In this document: piece after piece, positions 36,094 through 45,693 of the stretch | How the letters are laid out: each line of letters starts with the position of its first letter | Position numbering within the stretch: the stretch's first letter is position 1 | Assembly: GCA_937928765.1 (NCBI GenBank) | Contig: CALFVX010000007.1 | Location: forward strand, 1 to 55,094 | Source: an uncultured Endomicrobiia bacterium | GTDB lineage: Bacteria; Elusimicrobiota; Endomicrobiia; DTEH01 | Direction of reading: 5' to 3' | DNA length: 55,094 nt | Made by a program: the position numbers and the translations under genes | Notes under the pieces: model-generated | Database searches by the model: none | What the model was told of the DNA's origin: nothing | Seen by the model: the letters and a program-made list of their open reading frames with translations, nothing else

Positions 36094-39000
36094 ATGTTAA
36101 AAAGGTTAGAAATTTATGGATTTAAATCATTTGCAGAAAAGACATTAATAGAATTTGATTCAGAAATTAATGGTATAGTAGGACCTAACGGTTCTGGAAA
36201 ATCAAATATTGTAGATGCAATAAAATGGTGTTTAGCAGAACAATCTTTAAAAGAAATAAGGGCGAAAAGTCCAACAGATGTAATATTTGCAGGTTCTGAG
36301 AGTAAACCACCGCTTAATTATTGTGAAGTTACAATAACTTTTGATAATCAAAAAAGAATTTTCCCAATTGACTACGAAGAAGTTTCTATTACAAGAAAAA
36401 TTTATCGTGATGGAGAAACAGAATATTTTATAAACCGTGCTCCGTGTAGACTAAAAGATATAAAAGATTTAATATTAGACACAGGACTTTCTTCTGACGG
36501 ATACAGTATTATTCCACAAGGTAAAGTAGAATTTGTCGTATCAGCAAAACCAGAAGAAAGAAGGTTGTTGTTTGAAGAAACCGCAGGTATTGCAAAATAT
36601 AAAGTTAAACGAGAGGAGGCTTTAAGAAAACTTGAACGTGTCAAACTTGATATGGCACGTGTAGAAGATATACTAGCTTATTTAAAAGATCAAATGGCTT
36701 CATTAGAGCAAGCAGTAAAAAAAGCAAAAAATTATCAGAAGTATAAACAAGAATTAGAGATGTTAGAATGTACACATTTTATAAAACAGACAAATATTAT
36801 AGAACAAGAATTACAAAAAATTGAAAGTTTATATCAAGAACTTATTTCACAATATACTCCTTTAGCTACAGAGATTACATCAAAAGAAGCAGAAAATGCT
36901 CAAATGAAATTAAGTTTGACAAATCTTGAAAAAGAATTTATAAAGTTAAAAGATGAACATTCTTATGTTGAAACTCAAATCTCGCTTTCTACACAAAAAA
37001 TTGAAAGTTATAAACAAGAGGTTACAAAGTCTGAGGAAAACATTAATAAAATAAATCTTGAGATAACAACTCTAAAAAATAGAAACAACTCTTACATTAG
37101 CGAATTAGAAGAGTTAAATAATAAAAAAATTTCGTTAAAAGATAATATAGATCTTGTGTCTGAAAGGAAGCTAGCATATCAGAAAGAATATGATAAGTAT
37201 AAAATTGAAATTATTAGTAAACAAGAAATACTTAAAGAAAGAAATAAACGAATAACTGAAATTTCGTACAGTCGTGCAAAAATAAAAAATGATGTTGTTG
37301 TTTTATCAAAAGAATTACAAAGATTACATTTAGAATTAAACAGTGTTAAGAAAGATATTATCTTAAATGAAAAAGAAAAATTTTCTTCAGAAGAAGAAAT
37401 TAGCAATATAAATAAATTATTAGATGAATATAAGAATAGCCAAATACAGTTGCAACAAAAAATAAATCAACTTTCTTATGAAATAAAAGATATTTTAGAA
37501 AAATTAACACAAAAAAGAATTTTAGCTGAAGAAAAAAATAAAGAGTTTTATGCTTTATCTACAAAGTTGGAAAATATAAATGCGAATTTTTCTCCTTTCG
37601 GATTAAACCTTAACAAAATTATAAAACTGCTTGAAGAAAAAAATTTATTAAGCTTTTGTATTCCAATAAAAGCATTAATAAAGATCCCATCTACACATTA
37701 TTCGATGATTTCAAGTTATTTAGGGAACAGGTTATTATGGTTTTTAGTAGAAAAAGAAAAAGAAGTTTTAGAAATATCAAAGTTGTTAAAAGAAAATTCT
37801 TTAGGATTTGCTACTTTTATAATAAAAGAGAAGTTAGATTTAGTAGATGAAGGTATGTTTAATCCTGTAGATGAAAAGATTCTACAGATTTTAAGTTATG
37901 ATAAAAAATTTGATAAAGTTGTAAAATTTTTGTTTTCTAAAACAGAGTTAATAGATGCTACTTTAAAATCTGATTTTATATTTCACACTGGCAAACACGA
38001 AGTTAAAGAAGAACAAGATGATTTTTATACAATAGAAGTAAAACTTAATAATGTTTCATCTGAAATTAAAGTTTTAAATGAAGAGATACAAAATTTAAAC
38101 GAAAAATATCAAAAATTTGTAGAAGAAAAGAGTTTATTAGAGAAAGAATTAGTGTCAATAGAAACACAGCTTAAACAATTACAGCAGTTAAAAAAAGAAA
38201 AAGAAGAATATTTAGGATCTGTTTTAGAACTTTTTGGTGTGTTATCTACAACTTCTTTAAGTTTAGAAAAACAAATTCAGGATTACGAATTGCAAATTAA
38301 TAATCTAAACCTTGAAGTAAAAAATTTTGATGATGAAGAAAAAAAATTAAGAGAAGAGATCAATACTTTATTATCAGAAATTTCGCAGCTGCAATCAAAC
38401 AAAGTTGTAGATGAATATTTAAACATAAGTTCTGAATATGCAAGATTTGAAGAACAACATAACAATTTGTTGTCTGAAATAGAAACAAAAAACAATTTGA
38501 TAAACATAAACGAACAAAAAATTTTATCTTTAGAAAAAGAAATAAAAGATATTGAATACTATATATTAAAAACTAAACAAAATATTGTTGAAGAAGAAAA
38601 TACTATAAATATTTTATTAAATAAAAGAGAAAACCTTACAAAGAATATTACTGATATAACTTCTCAATTAGATCAAAAAAGAACTGCGCTTAGCAATTTA
38701 GAAATACAAATTAAAAATTTGGCAAGCCAAAAAGAACAATTACAAAAACAGATAAATGATTTAGAAATACAAAAAAGTATATTAAGCAATAATAAGAATA
38801 ACTACATAAATTTGTTAAAAGAAAAATATAATCTTACTTTAGACGAAGCAACTGAGATGTATTGTAATGTTCAAGAAGTAGATATTCAACAAATTGAAAA
38901 ACTTAAGAGACGAATAGATTCTATGGGAGCAATAAATCTTGCTGCACCAGAAGAGTATGCACAATTGGAAGAAAGATACAATCTTCTTATTAGCCAACAA

Positions 39001-39534
39001 CAAGATTTAATAAAATCGCAACAAGATCTAAAAGATGCAATTTTTAAAATTAATCAACAAATTAGTATAAATTTTAAAGAAACATTTCAAAAAGTTAAAG
39101 AAAATTTTATCAGCTTATGTAAAATTTTGTTTGAAGGAGGCACCGCTGAATTAATTTTAACTGACGAGAGTAATATTTTAGAGTCAGGTATAGAAATAAT
39201 AGTCCAACCTCCTGGCAAGAAACATCAGAATATTAATCTTTTATCTGGTGGAGAGAAATCTTTGGTAGCGTTTGCGCTGTTATTTTCATTTTTTATGGTA
39301 AAACCTTCTGCTGTATGTATTTTAGATGAAGCTGATGCACAATTAGATGAAACAAATGTTGTAAGATTTATGAAATTATTGAAAGAATTTTCTAAAAATA
39401 CAGAATTTATTTTAATAACACACAATACTCGCACGATGGAATTCATTGATACATTATATGGTATTACTATGGAAGAGTTGGGGGTTTCTAAAATAATTGC
39501 TATAAAATTGCAAAAAGCAGAAGTTGCTGTATAG
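36094..39534 (+). CDS. smc: Chromosome segregation ATPase SMC
   Basis: An 1146-residue SMC with Walker A GIVGPNGSGKSNIVDAIKW (27-45) and DTGLSSDGYSIIPQGKVEF in the N-terminal head. Two long coiled coils (about 165-500 and 650-1000) flank a hinge near 500-615 (NFSPFGLNLNKIIKLL on). The C-terminal head has the ABC signature LLSGGEKSLVAFALL (around 1051) and Walker B CILDEADAQLD. It compacts and segregates DNA with ScpA/ScpB, which are not present here. AAGGAG precedes the ATG. It follows a long intergenic region, so it is the first gene of its transcript. Confidence 0.95.
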   Translation: MLKRLEIYGFKSFAEKTLIEFDSEINGIVGPNGSGKSNIVDAIKWCLAEQSLKEIRAKSPTDVIFAGSESKPPLNYCEVTITFDNQKRIFPIDYEEVSITRKIYRDGETEYFINRAPCRLKDIKDLILDTGLSSDGYSIIPQGKVEFVVSAKPEERRLLFEETAGIAKYKVKREEALRKLERVKLDMARVEDILAYLKDQMASLEQAVKKAKNYQKYKQELEMLECTHFIKQTNIIEQELQKIESLYQELISQYTPLATEITSKEAENAQMKLSLTNLEKEFIKLKDEHSYVETQISLSTQKIESYKQEVTKSEENINKINLEITTLKNRNNSYISELEELNNKKISLKDNIDLVSERKLAYQKEYDKYKIEIISKQEILKERNKRITEISYSRAKIKNDVVVLSKELQRLHLELNSVKKDIILNEKEKFSSEEEISNINKLLDEYKNSQIQLQQKINQLSYEIKDILEKLTQKRILAEEKNKEFYALSTKLENINANFSPFGLNLNKIIKLLEEKNLLSFCIPIKALIKIPSTHYSMISSYLGNRLLWFLVEKEKEVLEISKLLKENSLGFATFIIKEKLDLVDEGMFNPVDEKILQILSYDKKFDKVVKFLFSKTELIDATLKSDFIFHTGKHEVKEEQDDFYTIEVKLNNVSSEIKVLNEEIQNLNEKYQKFVEEKSLLEKELVSIETQLKQLQQLKKEKEEYLGSVLELFGVLSTTSLSLEKQIQDYELQINNLNLEVKNFDDEEKKLREEINTLLSEISQLQSNKVVDEYLNISSEYARFEEQHNNLLSEIETKNNLININEQKILSLEKEIKDIEYYILKTKQNIVEEENTINILLNKRENLTKNITDITSQLDQKRTALSNLEIQIKNLASQKEQLQKQINDLEIQKSILSNNKNNYINLLKEKYNLTLDEATEMYCNVQEVDIQQIEKLKRRIDSMGAINLAAPEEYAQLEERYNLLISQQQDLIKSQQDLKDAIFKINQQISINFKETFQKVKENFISLCKILFEGGTAELILTDESNILESGIEIIVQPPGKKHQNINLLSGGEKSLVAFALLFSFFMVKPSAVCILDEADAQLDETNVVRFMKLLKEFSKNTEFILITHNTRTMEFIDTLYGITMEELGVSKIIAIKLQKAEVAV

Positions 39535-39549
39535 ATAAGATTTAATATA

Positions 39550-40320
39550 ATGTTTATATATGAAATTAATGGCATAAAAATTTTTTTTAGTAGAAATTTT
39601 GATGAAACAATAAACTTAATTGATAATATACTTGCAAAAACAAAAAATCCTTGCCAGATTACTACATTAAATACACTTATTTATTATCAAACGAAGAAAG
39701 ATTTTGAGACATACCTTGCAGTAAAAAATTCTAAGTTAGTAATTGCTGATTCTTTTGGTATAACTTTTTTTGTTAATCTTTTTAATTTTAAATTTTTTAG
39801 AAGGCAGCCAGGTATTGAATTAATACATTATATATTTTTGTTATCAAAAAGAAAAAATTATAAGATTTATCTTTTAGGAAGTACTGAAGAAGTCGTTTTA
39901 AAAACTAAAGTTGTTTTAGAAAAAAAGTATTTGTTAAAAATCTATGGTGTACATCATGGATATTTTTTGAACTCACAGGATTTAACTGAGAAGGTAATAA
40001 GTGATATAAATTCAAAATCAATAGATATTTTGTTAGTAGGCTTACCTACTGAAATACAAGAAAAATGGATTTTTAAAAATTTAAATAAATTAAATTGTAA
40101 GATAGTTATAGGTGTTGGGGGTAGTTTTGATGTAATAAGCAATACTCTTCCTCGTGCACCGAAATTGTTTCAAATTATATGTCTTGAATGGTATTATAGA
40201 TTACTTATACAACCATCAAGAATAAAAAGAATTTTAAAACTACCTTTAGCAATATTTTTTTTATTTTTTGATTTTTTAAAAAATCATTTTAATAAATTTA
40301 ATTTAAGATATGAAGATTGA
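39550..40320 (+). CDS. WecB/TagA/CpsF family glycosyltransferase (GT26)
   Basis: A 256-residue membrane-associated GT26 enzyme. ITTLNTLIYYQTKK and LVIADSFGITFFVN are followed by RRQPGIELIHYIFLLS, YKIYLLGSTEEVV, ILLVGLPTEIQEKWIF and GVGGSFDVISNTLPRAP. EWYYRLLIQPSRIKRIL begins the C-terminal basic tail that docks on the membrane. Family members add ManNAc or ManNAcA to GlcNAc-PP-undecaprenol (TagA/WecG). It lies away from the main glycan locus but could act in the same pathway, matching the nucleotide-sugar dehydrogenase if the latter makes a HexNAc-uronate. Confidence 0.88.
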   Translation: MFIYEINGIKIFFSRNFDETINLIDNILAKTKNPCQITTLNTLIYYQTKKDFETYLAVKNSKLVIADSFGITFFVNLFNFKFFRRQPGIELIHYIFLLSKRKNYKIYLLGSTEEVVLKTKVVLEKKYLLKIYGVHHGYFLNSQDLTEKVISDINSKSIDILLVGLPTEIQEKWIFKNLNKLNCKIVIGVGGSFDVISNTLPRAPKLFQIICLEWYYRLLIQPSRIKRILKLPLAIFFLFFDFLKNHFNKFNLRYED

Positions 40321-41464
40321 TAAACTTGTAGTTGTTTCAACTTGTGAGGAATATAAAAGTACTAAAATATATGGAATATTAAAAAAACATCTTAATTTTT
40401 TTGATTATGAAAAATTTTATAACAAAAAAATTCTTTTAAAACCTAATCTTCTTTCTGCACAAAAACCACAAAAAGCTGTTACCACTCATCCAGAATTTTT
40501 ACATGCTGTAATAAAATTATTTAAAGATTTCAACTGTAAAATATTTGTTGGAGATAGCCCGTCAACTTTAAATTTTGATGAAGTGATAAAAACAACAGGG
40601 ATAAAATATATATGTGAGAAAGAAGATGTAAAAGTTTTAAACCTTACAACTTATTCTAAGATAGAATTTGATTTCAACAAATTTGGATTAAAAAAAATTG
40701 TGATATCTAAAATTGTGGAAGATGTAGATTATATAATCAATTTACCGAAACTTAAAACACATTCTCTTATGTTTTTCACTTGTGGAATAAAAAATATGTA
40801 TGGTTTAGTACCTGGTATGACAAAAGCAATTTATCACAGGTATGCTTTAAACCCAGAAGATTTTTTTGAAATTCTTTATGCTGTTTATCAGTATAGAAAA
40901 CCTGAGTTGACTATTCTAGATGCCATATTAGGTATGGATGCAGAAGGTCCTTCAAATGGTAATATAAGAAAGTTTTCTTTTATACTTACTTCTAATGATG
41001 CTGAGTCTGTTGATTGGTTTATACTCTACGAGTTTTTTAAAAAATCAACAAAGTTTTATGATAGAATATTAAAATCGAAAAAACCAAATATAATATATCA
41101 TAATTTTAATCCGGATTTGAAGTTAAAAAATTTTGTTTTTCCTCAGACGACGTTTTTTATCTCAGTTTTACCAAAATGGATTTTAAATTTAATAAAACCA
41201 TTTTTTTGGTTTTATCCTTTTATATTGCAACAAAAATGTAGAAGATGTGGGAAATGTTATGAAATCTGTCCTAAGAAAACAATAAAGTATATAAACAAAA
41301 ATTATATTGTTTTTAAAGAAAGTTGTATTTCTTGTTTTTGTTGTATAGAAACTTGTCCTTATAATGCAATAAAGATTAAAAGAAGTATGTTTTACGAGTT
41401 AATTTTTAAATTAAAAGGTTTAATATCAAAATTGGCAAAATTGCTAAACCTCAAAAATTCTTGA
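40310..41464 (+). CDS. DUF362 protein with two [4Fe-4S] ferredoxin motifs
   Basis: A 384-residue protein. The DUF362 core has ILLKPNLLSAQKPQKAVTTH, VGDSPS, NLPKLKTHSLMFFTCGIKNM and ILDAILGMDAEGPSNGN. The C-terminus carries CRRCGKCYEICP and CISCFCCIETCP, two classical 4Fe-4S motifs, followed by a basic hydrophobic tail. Members are cytoplasmic iron-sulfur proteins of uncertain redox role. Two hydrophobic patches near residues 275-305 may touch the membrane. It starts within the last 11 bases of the GT26 gene. Confidence 0.82.
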   Translation: MKIDKLVVVSTCEEYKSTKIYGILKKHLNFFDYEKFYNKKILLKPNLLSAQKPQKAVTTHPEFLHAVIKLFKDFNCKIFVGDSPSTLNFDEVIKTTGIKYICEKEDVKVLNLTTYSKIEFDFNKFGLKKIVISKIVEDVDYIINLPKLKTHSLMFFTCGIKNMYGLVPGMTKAIYHRYALNPEDFFEILYAVYQYRKPELTILDAILGMDAEGPSNGNIRKFSFILTSNDAESVDWFILYEFFKKSTKFYDRILKSKKPNIIYHNFNPDLKLKNFVFPQTTFFISVLPKWILNLIKPFFWFYPFILQQKCRRCGKCYEICPKKTIKYINKNYIVFKESCISCFCCIETCPYNAIKIKRSMFYELIFKLKGLISKLAKLLNLKNS

Positions 41465-41495
41465 TTTTTTGATAAAAATTTTGTATAAAATAAGA

Positions 41496-42191
41496 ATGAA
41501 TTTTGAGTATATAAAAGAAAAGTTTTTTAAGTTAAAAGAAGAGGTAGAAAATTTTGATAAAAATATAAAAATAGTTTTAGTCACTAAATATGTATCAGAT
41601 ATTTCTATAATTTCTGAACTTTTTAACATAGGTGTTACTGATATTGCTGAAAGTTATGCTCAGCAGATGCAATATAAATATCAAGAGTTAAAAAATATAA
41701 ATTTTTCTATAGAAAACTACACTTGGCATTTTTTGGGACATTTGCAGAAAAACAAAGTAAAGAAAGTTGTGGCAATTGCAGATTATATCCAATCATTAGA
41801 TTCTATAGATCTTGCCGAAAAAATTAATAGTGTTGCTGAGAAAAACAATAAGGTTTGTAAATGTTTAGTAGAACTTAAAGTTTCTAAAGAAGAGACAAAA
41901 TTCGGGTTAGAAGAAGAAAATATTTTCAGTGTTGTAGAAACTTTATTTTCTAAGAAGTTTTCTAATATCAAACTTGTGGGTCTTATGACAATGGCTCCAT
42001 ATTTTAAAGATCCACAGCTTACCCGACCATATTTTAAAAAAGCATATAATATATTCACACAGATAAAAAATAAATATAAGGATTTTGTTATTCTTTCAAT
42101 GGGTATGAGTAACGATTATAAAATTGCATTAGAAGAAGGTGCAAATATGTTGCGTATAGGAAGTTTGTTATTTAGTAGCGAAAATAACTAA
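41496..42191 (+). CDS. yggS: YggS/PLPBP family pyridoxal-phosphate homeostasis protein
   Basis: A 231-residue alanine-racemase-like barrel. The PLP lysine is K31 in IVLVTKY. DIAESYAQQMQYK aligns with the family's GENYxQE segment, followed by WHFLGHLQKNKVK, GLMTMAP and LSMGMSNDYKIALEEGANML with RIGSLLF at the end. It buffers PLP and affects amino acid balance. I chose ATG 41496 because the open frame upstream has only a TTG at 41469. It is followed by proC and yggU, the usual bacterial cluster. Confidence 0.9.
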   Translation: MNFEYIKEKFFKLKEEVENFDKNIKIVLVTKYVSDISIISELFNIGVTDIAESYAQQMQYKYQELKNINFSIENYTWHFLGHLQKNKVKKVVAIADYIQSLDSIDLAEKINSVAEKNNKVCKCLVELKVSKEETKFGLEEENIFSVVETLFSKKFSNIKLVGLMTMAPYFKDPQLTRPYFKKAYNIFTQIKNKYKDFVILSMGMSNDYKIALEEGANMLRIGSLLFSSENN

Positions 42192-42203
42192 AAAAGTAGA
42201 AAT

Positions 42204-43034
42204 ATGAAATTTGTTAACAAAAAAGTTGGGATTATAGGTTGTGGCAATATGGGAGAAGTTATCTTAGATTCAGTAATATCAACTGTGGAGCAAAAAAATA
42301 TTTTTTGTTATGATATAGATAAAAATAAATTAGATGAAGTAAAAAAAAACTATAAAGTTAATATTGTAAAATCCAATTCTGAATTAACAAAAAATTCCGA
42401 TGTTATAATATTAGCAGTAAAACCACAAAAAATAAAGGATGTATTAGAAGAAATTAAAACTTTAGTAAATTCTAAAAAACTAATAATCTCTATTGCTGCA
42501 GGAGTAAAAATTAAGTTTATAGAAAAATTTTTTAATAAAAAAATTCAGGTTGTTCGCACAATGCCAAATCTACCTTTAAAAGTTTGTTGTGGCGTTACTG
42601 CTATATGTAAAAACAATTTTTGTAGTAAAAAAAATTATAACTTTGCTAAAATGATTTTTTTAAAAAAGGGTATAGTAGTTGAAGTGAAAGAGAAAATGAT
42701 GAGTTTAATAACAGCAATTTCAGGTTCAGGTCCTGCATATATATTTTATATTTCTGAAATAATGCAAAAAATATCAACTGTTTTAGAATTAAATAGAGAA
42801 ATTGTTGCTGATGTAGTTAACTATACAATTTTAGGTGCTGCAAAGATGTTAGTTGACCAAAAGAAAAATTTTTCAGCAGAAGAGTTAAAGAATAAAGTTA
42901 CATCCAAAGGTGGTACTACAGAACAAGCTTTAAAAGTTTTTTATAGTAATAATTTAGAAAAAATTTTTGAAGAAGCAATTAAAAAAGCATATTTTCGTGC
43001 AGAAGAATTGTCAAAAATAGTAAGCAAAAGTTAA
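42204..43034 (+). CDS. proC: Pyrroline-5-carboxylate reductase
   Basis: A 276-residue enzyme making proline from pyrroline-5-carboxylate with NAD(P)H. The Rossmann motif GIIGCGNMGEVIL has GxGxxG at 12-17. VIILAVKPQKIKDVL, VRTMPNLPLKVCCGVTAI and ITAISGSGPAYIFYI are diagnostic, and SKGGTTEQALKVF is the C-terminal substrate-loop motif. The length is standard. Confidence 0.94.
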   Translation: MKFVNKKVGIIGCGNMGEVILDSVISTVEQKNIFCYDIDKNKLDEVKKNYKVNIVKSNSELTKNSDVIILAVKPQKIKDVLEEIKTLVNSKKLIISIAAGVKIKFIEKFFNKKIQVVRTMPNLPLKVCCGVTAICKNNFCSKKNYNFAKMIFLKKGIVVEVKEKMMSLITAISGSGPAYIFYISEIMQKISTVLELNREIVADVVNYTILGAAKMLVDQKKNFSAEELKNKVTSKGGTTEQALKVFYSNNLEKIFEEAIKKAYFRAEELSKIVSKS

Positions 43035-43059
43035 TCTTAGATATTTAAGGAGTAGATCT

Positions 43060-43326
43060 ATGATCATAAAAGTTCGTGTATTACCAAATTCAAAAAATAA
43101 TGAAATAGTTTCCCGTATAGGAACAGTATTACGTGTATGTGTTAAAACAAAAGATGTTGACAGCGATGAAACAAACAATCTTATAAAAAAAATTGTAGCA
43201 GAATTTTTTGGGGTTAAAGAAAGAGATATATACTTAAGGAAAGGTCAACGAGGTAAAGAAAAAACAATAGAAATTGAAGGTAAATCTGATGAAGAAATCA
43301 AAGAGTTGCTAGACTGTATTCCATAG
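43060..43326 (+). CDS. yggU: DUF167 (YggU) family protein
   Basis: An 88-residue protein opening with IIKVRVLPNSKNNEIV and continuing LRVCVKTKDVDSDETN, then IVAEFFGVKERDIYLRKGQR and GKEKTIEIEG. This is the compact DUF167 alpha/beta fold, whose function is unknown. AAGGAG precedes the ATG. It ends the yggS-proC-yggU group, in which yggT is missing. Confidence 0.88.
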   Translation: MIIKVRVLPNSKNNEIVSRIGTVLRVCVKTKDVDSDETNNLIKKIVAEFFGVKERDIYLRKGQRGKEKTIEIEGKSDEEIKELLDCIP

Positions 43327-43678
43327 CTTAACTCTAACCTTTAATATGAGATTATAATAATACTGCTATAATTACTTTTCATTTAAAAATTTTAATATAA
43401 ATTAGTATTTGTATGACATCATATTTAGTATTTAAATTTTTTCAAAAACATAGATATTTTACGATTTTAATTTTAAATTATTTAAATTTATGTTTTTTAA
43501 AGATATATTTTTTTATAGATTGATTTTATACATATGTTGATTACAAAAATATAATTTTATATATCAAAAATATACAGGTTGCTATATTAATTTTATGTTA
43601 TTTTTTTGAATTATAAGTTTAAAAAATAAAATTATATAAAAAATTCAACAGAGCTATTTTTTGGAGGAGGAAAGATTT
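43327..43678. other. AT-rich intergenic region upstream of dapA
   Basis: This 352-base gap has runs of T and A, no open frame and no GC-rich hairpin. I see no promoter with both boxes convincing (for example TTGATT at 43537 with TATATA 15 bases later). GGAGGAGG (43663-43670) is the dapA ribosome binding site. The dapA-to-radical-SAM run that follows needs a promoter here. Confidence 0.5.
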
Positions 43679-44569
43679 ATGTTTCAAGGCTCAATAGTAG
43701 CGTTAGTTACACCGTTTAAAGGTGGTGAATTAGATGAGAAAAAATTGTGCGAGTTAGTAGAATGGCACATATCCGAAGGGACTGATGCAATCTTACCTTG
43801 TGGGACCACAGGTGAATCACCAACTTTATCATATGAAGAACATAATAGAGTTATAGAACTTGTAGTAAAACAAGCAAGAAGAAGAGTTTTAGTAATTGGT
43901 GGTACAGGAACAAATTCTACCTCTGAAAGTTTACTTTTGTCAGAACATGCGAAGGAAGTTGGCTGCGACGCTTTGTTGTTGATTGTTCCTTATTACAACA
44001 AACCTACTCAAGATGGTATTCTACAACATTTTAAGACTATTGCAGAAAGAATCAAAATACCTGTTGTAGTTTATAACATTCCTGGTAGGACTTCTATAAA
44101 TCTTGAACCACAAACTTTTGTAAAGTTAGTTAAGGAATGTGAATATATTGTAGGAATAAAAGAAGCATCTGGTTCTATTGAACAAGCATCACAAATAATG
44201 TCTTTGCTTATACAAGAGAATCTAGAAGAGAAAATTTCTGTCTTAAGTGGAGATGACAGTATTACATATCCTTTAATGTGCTTAGGTGCTAAGGGTGTGA
44301 TTTCTGTTTTAGCAAATATAATACCTAAAAAAATGCATGTATTTACAGAACTATTGCTTAAAAAAAAGTTTGATGAAGCTAAAAAACTCCATTATGAGCT
44401 ATATCCTTTGATGAAATCAATGTTTATTGAAACAAATCCAATACCTGTAAAAACAGCAATGGAGATGATGAATTTGTGTTCTTCTGAATTGAGATTGCCA
44501 ATGACAAAAATGAAGGATGAAAATAAAGAAAAATTAATAAAAATTTTAAAAAAATATAATTTAATATGA
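43679..44569 (+). CDS. dapA: 4-hydroxy-tetrahydrodipicolinate synthase
   Basis: A 296-residue TIM-barrel aldolase of lysine and diaminopimelate synthesis, joining pyruvate and aspartate semialdehyde. The Schiff-base lysine is K161 in VGIKEASG. LPCGTTGESPTLSYEEH, VPYYNKPTQDGILQHF and VVYNIPGRTS supply the other active-site residues. I start at ATG 43679, behind the strong GGAGGAGG. An upstream in-frame TTG (43661) would place that Shine-Dalgarno inside the gene. It shares ATGA with the next gene and is the first of a tightly packed run. Confidence 0.95.
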   Translation: MFQGSIVALVTPFKGGELDEKKLCELVEWHISEGTDAILPCGTTGESPTLSYEEHNRVIELVVKQARRRVLVIGGTGTNSTSESLLLSEHAKEVGCDALLLIVPYYNKPTQDGILQHFKTIAERIKIPVVVYNIPGRTSINLEPQTFVKLVKECEYIVGIKEASGSIEQASQIMSLLIQENLEEKISVLSGDDSITYPLMCLGAKGVISVLANIIPKKMHVFTELLLKKKFDEAKKLHYELYPLMKSMFIETNPIPVKTAMEMMNLCSSELRLPMTKMKDENKEKLIKILKKYNLI

Positions 44570-45693
44570 GATTATCTGATATTCTTAAAAAATCAATACA
44601 ACAAAAACAAAATTTTTCAATACCACAAAAATCTGATACAGAATCTTTGCTAAACCAACAAAAAATAGAAAATATAATATATTCTGAAGATAAAGTTTAT
44701 AAAGTTGTTGATCAGTCTGAAAAAAAATTGTCAATTTCTGTTGAAGAAGTTTATTCAAAGGGTATAAAACTTTTAAGAAGTTTGTTTAAGGATTTAAATT
44801 CATCTAAGAATAATATTCAAATAAACGACTTGATAGAAGTAGCAAAAGATATAACAAGATTTATTTTGGATAATAACGAAGAAATTTTGTTGTATACATA
44901 TTATTCTACAATTGATAGTTATGTTTATGCACATAGTCTTAATGTAGCAATTTATAGTTGTGTTATTGCAGTAGATAAAAAGATGAAGATAAACGAAATT
45001 GAAGAGATTGTTTTATGTGGATTATTACATGATATAGGTATGGCAAGGATTTTAAATTTTGTAGATAGAAAACATAATTTTTCTTCTAAAGAATTTGAAG
45101 AAGTAAAAAAACATTCTGAATATGTAAAGGAAGAGATTTCAAAGTTAAATTTATCTTTAGAGTTGAGAAATAAAATAACCAATGTTGTTATGAAAGTTCA
45201 CGAACGTATTGATGGGAGTGGTTATCCATTACATCTAACTTCAGAGGACATAGATTTATATACAAAAATAATAAGTATTGTGGATGTCTATGAAGCGTTA
45301 TCTCATCCACGTCCTTATAGAGATAGGATTTTGCCTCATGACGCTATTGTTGCTGTTGTAAAACAAGCGCAGACAGAATTTGATTCTAATTTAGTAAAAA
45401 TTTTTGTAAATAGAATGTCTTTATTCCCTGTAGGAAGTTATGTAAAACTTAACACAGGAGAGATAGCACGAGTTATATCTACAAATCCTTCCTCGCCAGT
45501 AAGACCAAAAGTAAAAATAATTTTAAATTCCGATGGTAATGCTTCCAAGAAAGAAGAGATTATAGATCTTTTAGAACACACAAAGATATCTATTGTAGAA
45601 GCCATAGATGAAACAAAACTTGATATAAAAGATAAGATATTACTTTTGCAGATAAAGACACAACGATGGTGGGTTAAGGATGTTACGATATAG
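44566..45693 (+). CDS. HD-GYP domain phosphodiesterase-like signalling protein
   Basis: A 375-residue soluble protein. The HD-GYP domain covers about 130-290: HSLNVAIYSCVIAVDKK, LLHDIGMARI (H155, D156), VMKVHERIDGSGYP (H212, GYP 219-221), then SIVDVYEALSHPRPYRDR. The metal ligands and GYP are all present, so c-di-GMP hydrolysis is expected. The N-terminal 120 residues and the C-terminal PilZ-like beta stretch (VGSYVKLNTGEIARVIS) are of the kind seen in motility and surface regulators. It overlaps dapA by 4 and the HPr-kinase-like gene by 14 bases, tying it to the peptide-modification cluster. Confidence 0.87.
   Translation: MRLSDILKKSIQQKQNFSIPQKSDTESLLNQQKIENIIYSEDKVYKVVDQSEKKLSISVEEVYSKGIKLLRSLFKDLNSSKNNIQINDLIEVAKDITRFILDNNEEILLYTYYSTIDSYVYAHSLNVAIYSCVIAVDKKMKINEIEEIVLCGLLHDIGMARILNFVDRKHNFSSKEFEEVKKHSEYVKEEISKLNLSLELRNKITNVVMKVHERIDGSGYPLHLTSEDIDLYTKIISIVDVYEALSHPRPYRDRILPHDAIVAVVKQAQTEFDSNLVKIFVNRMSLFPVGSYVKLNTGEIARVISTNPSSPVRPKVKIILNSDGNASKKEEIIDLLEHTKISIVEAIDETKLDIKDKILLLQIKTQRWWVKDVTI

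Noticed and set aside
43661-43678. TTG start of dapA six codons upstream
   Set aside because: These codons are the GGAGGAGG ribosome binding site. DapA proteins begin at MFQGSIVALVTP.
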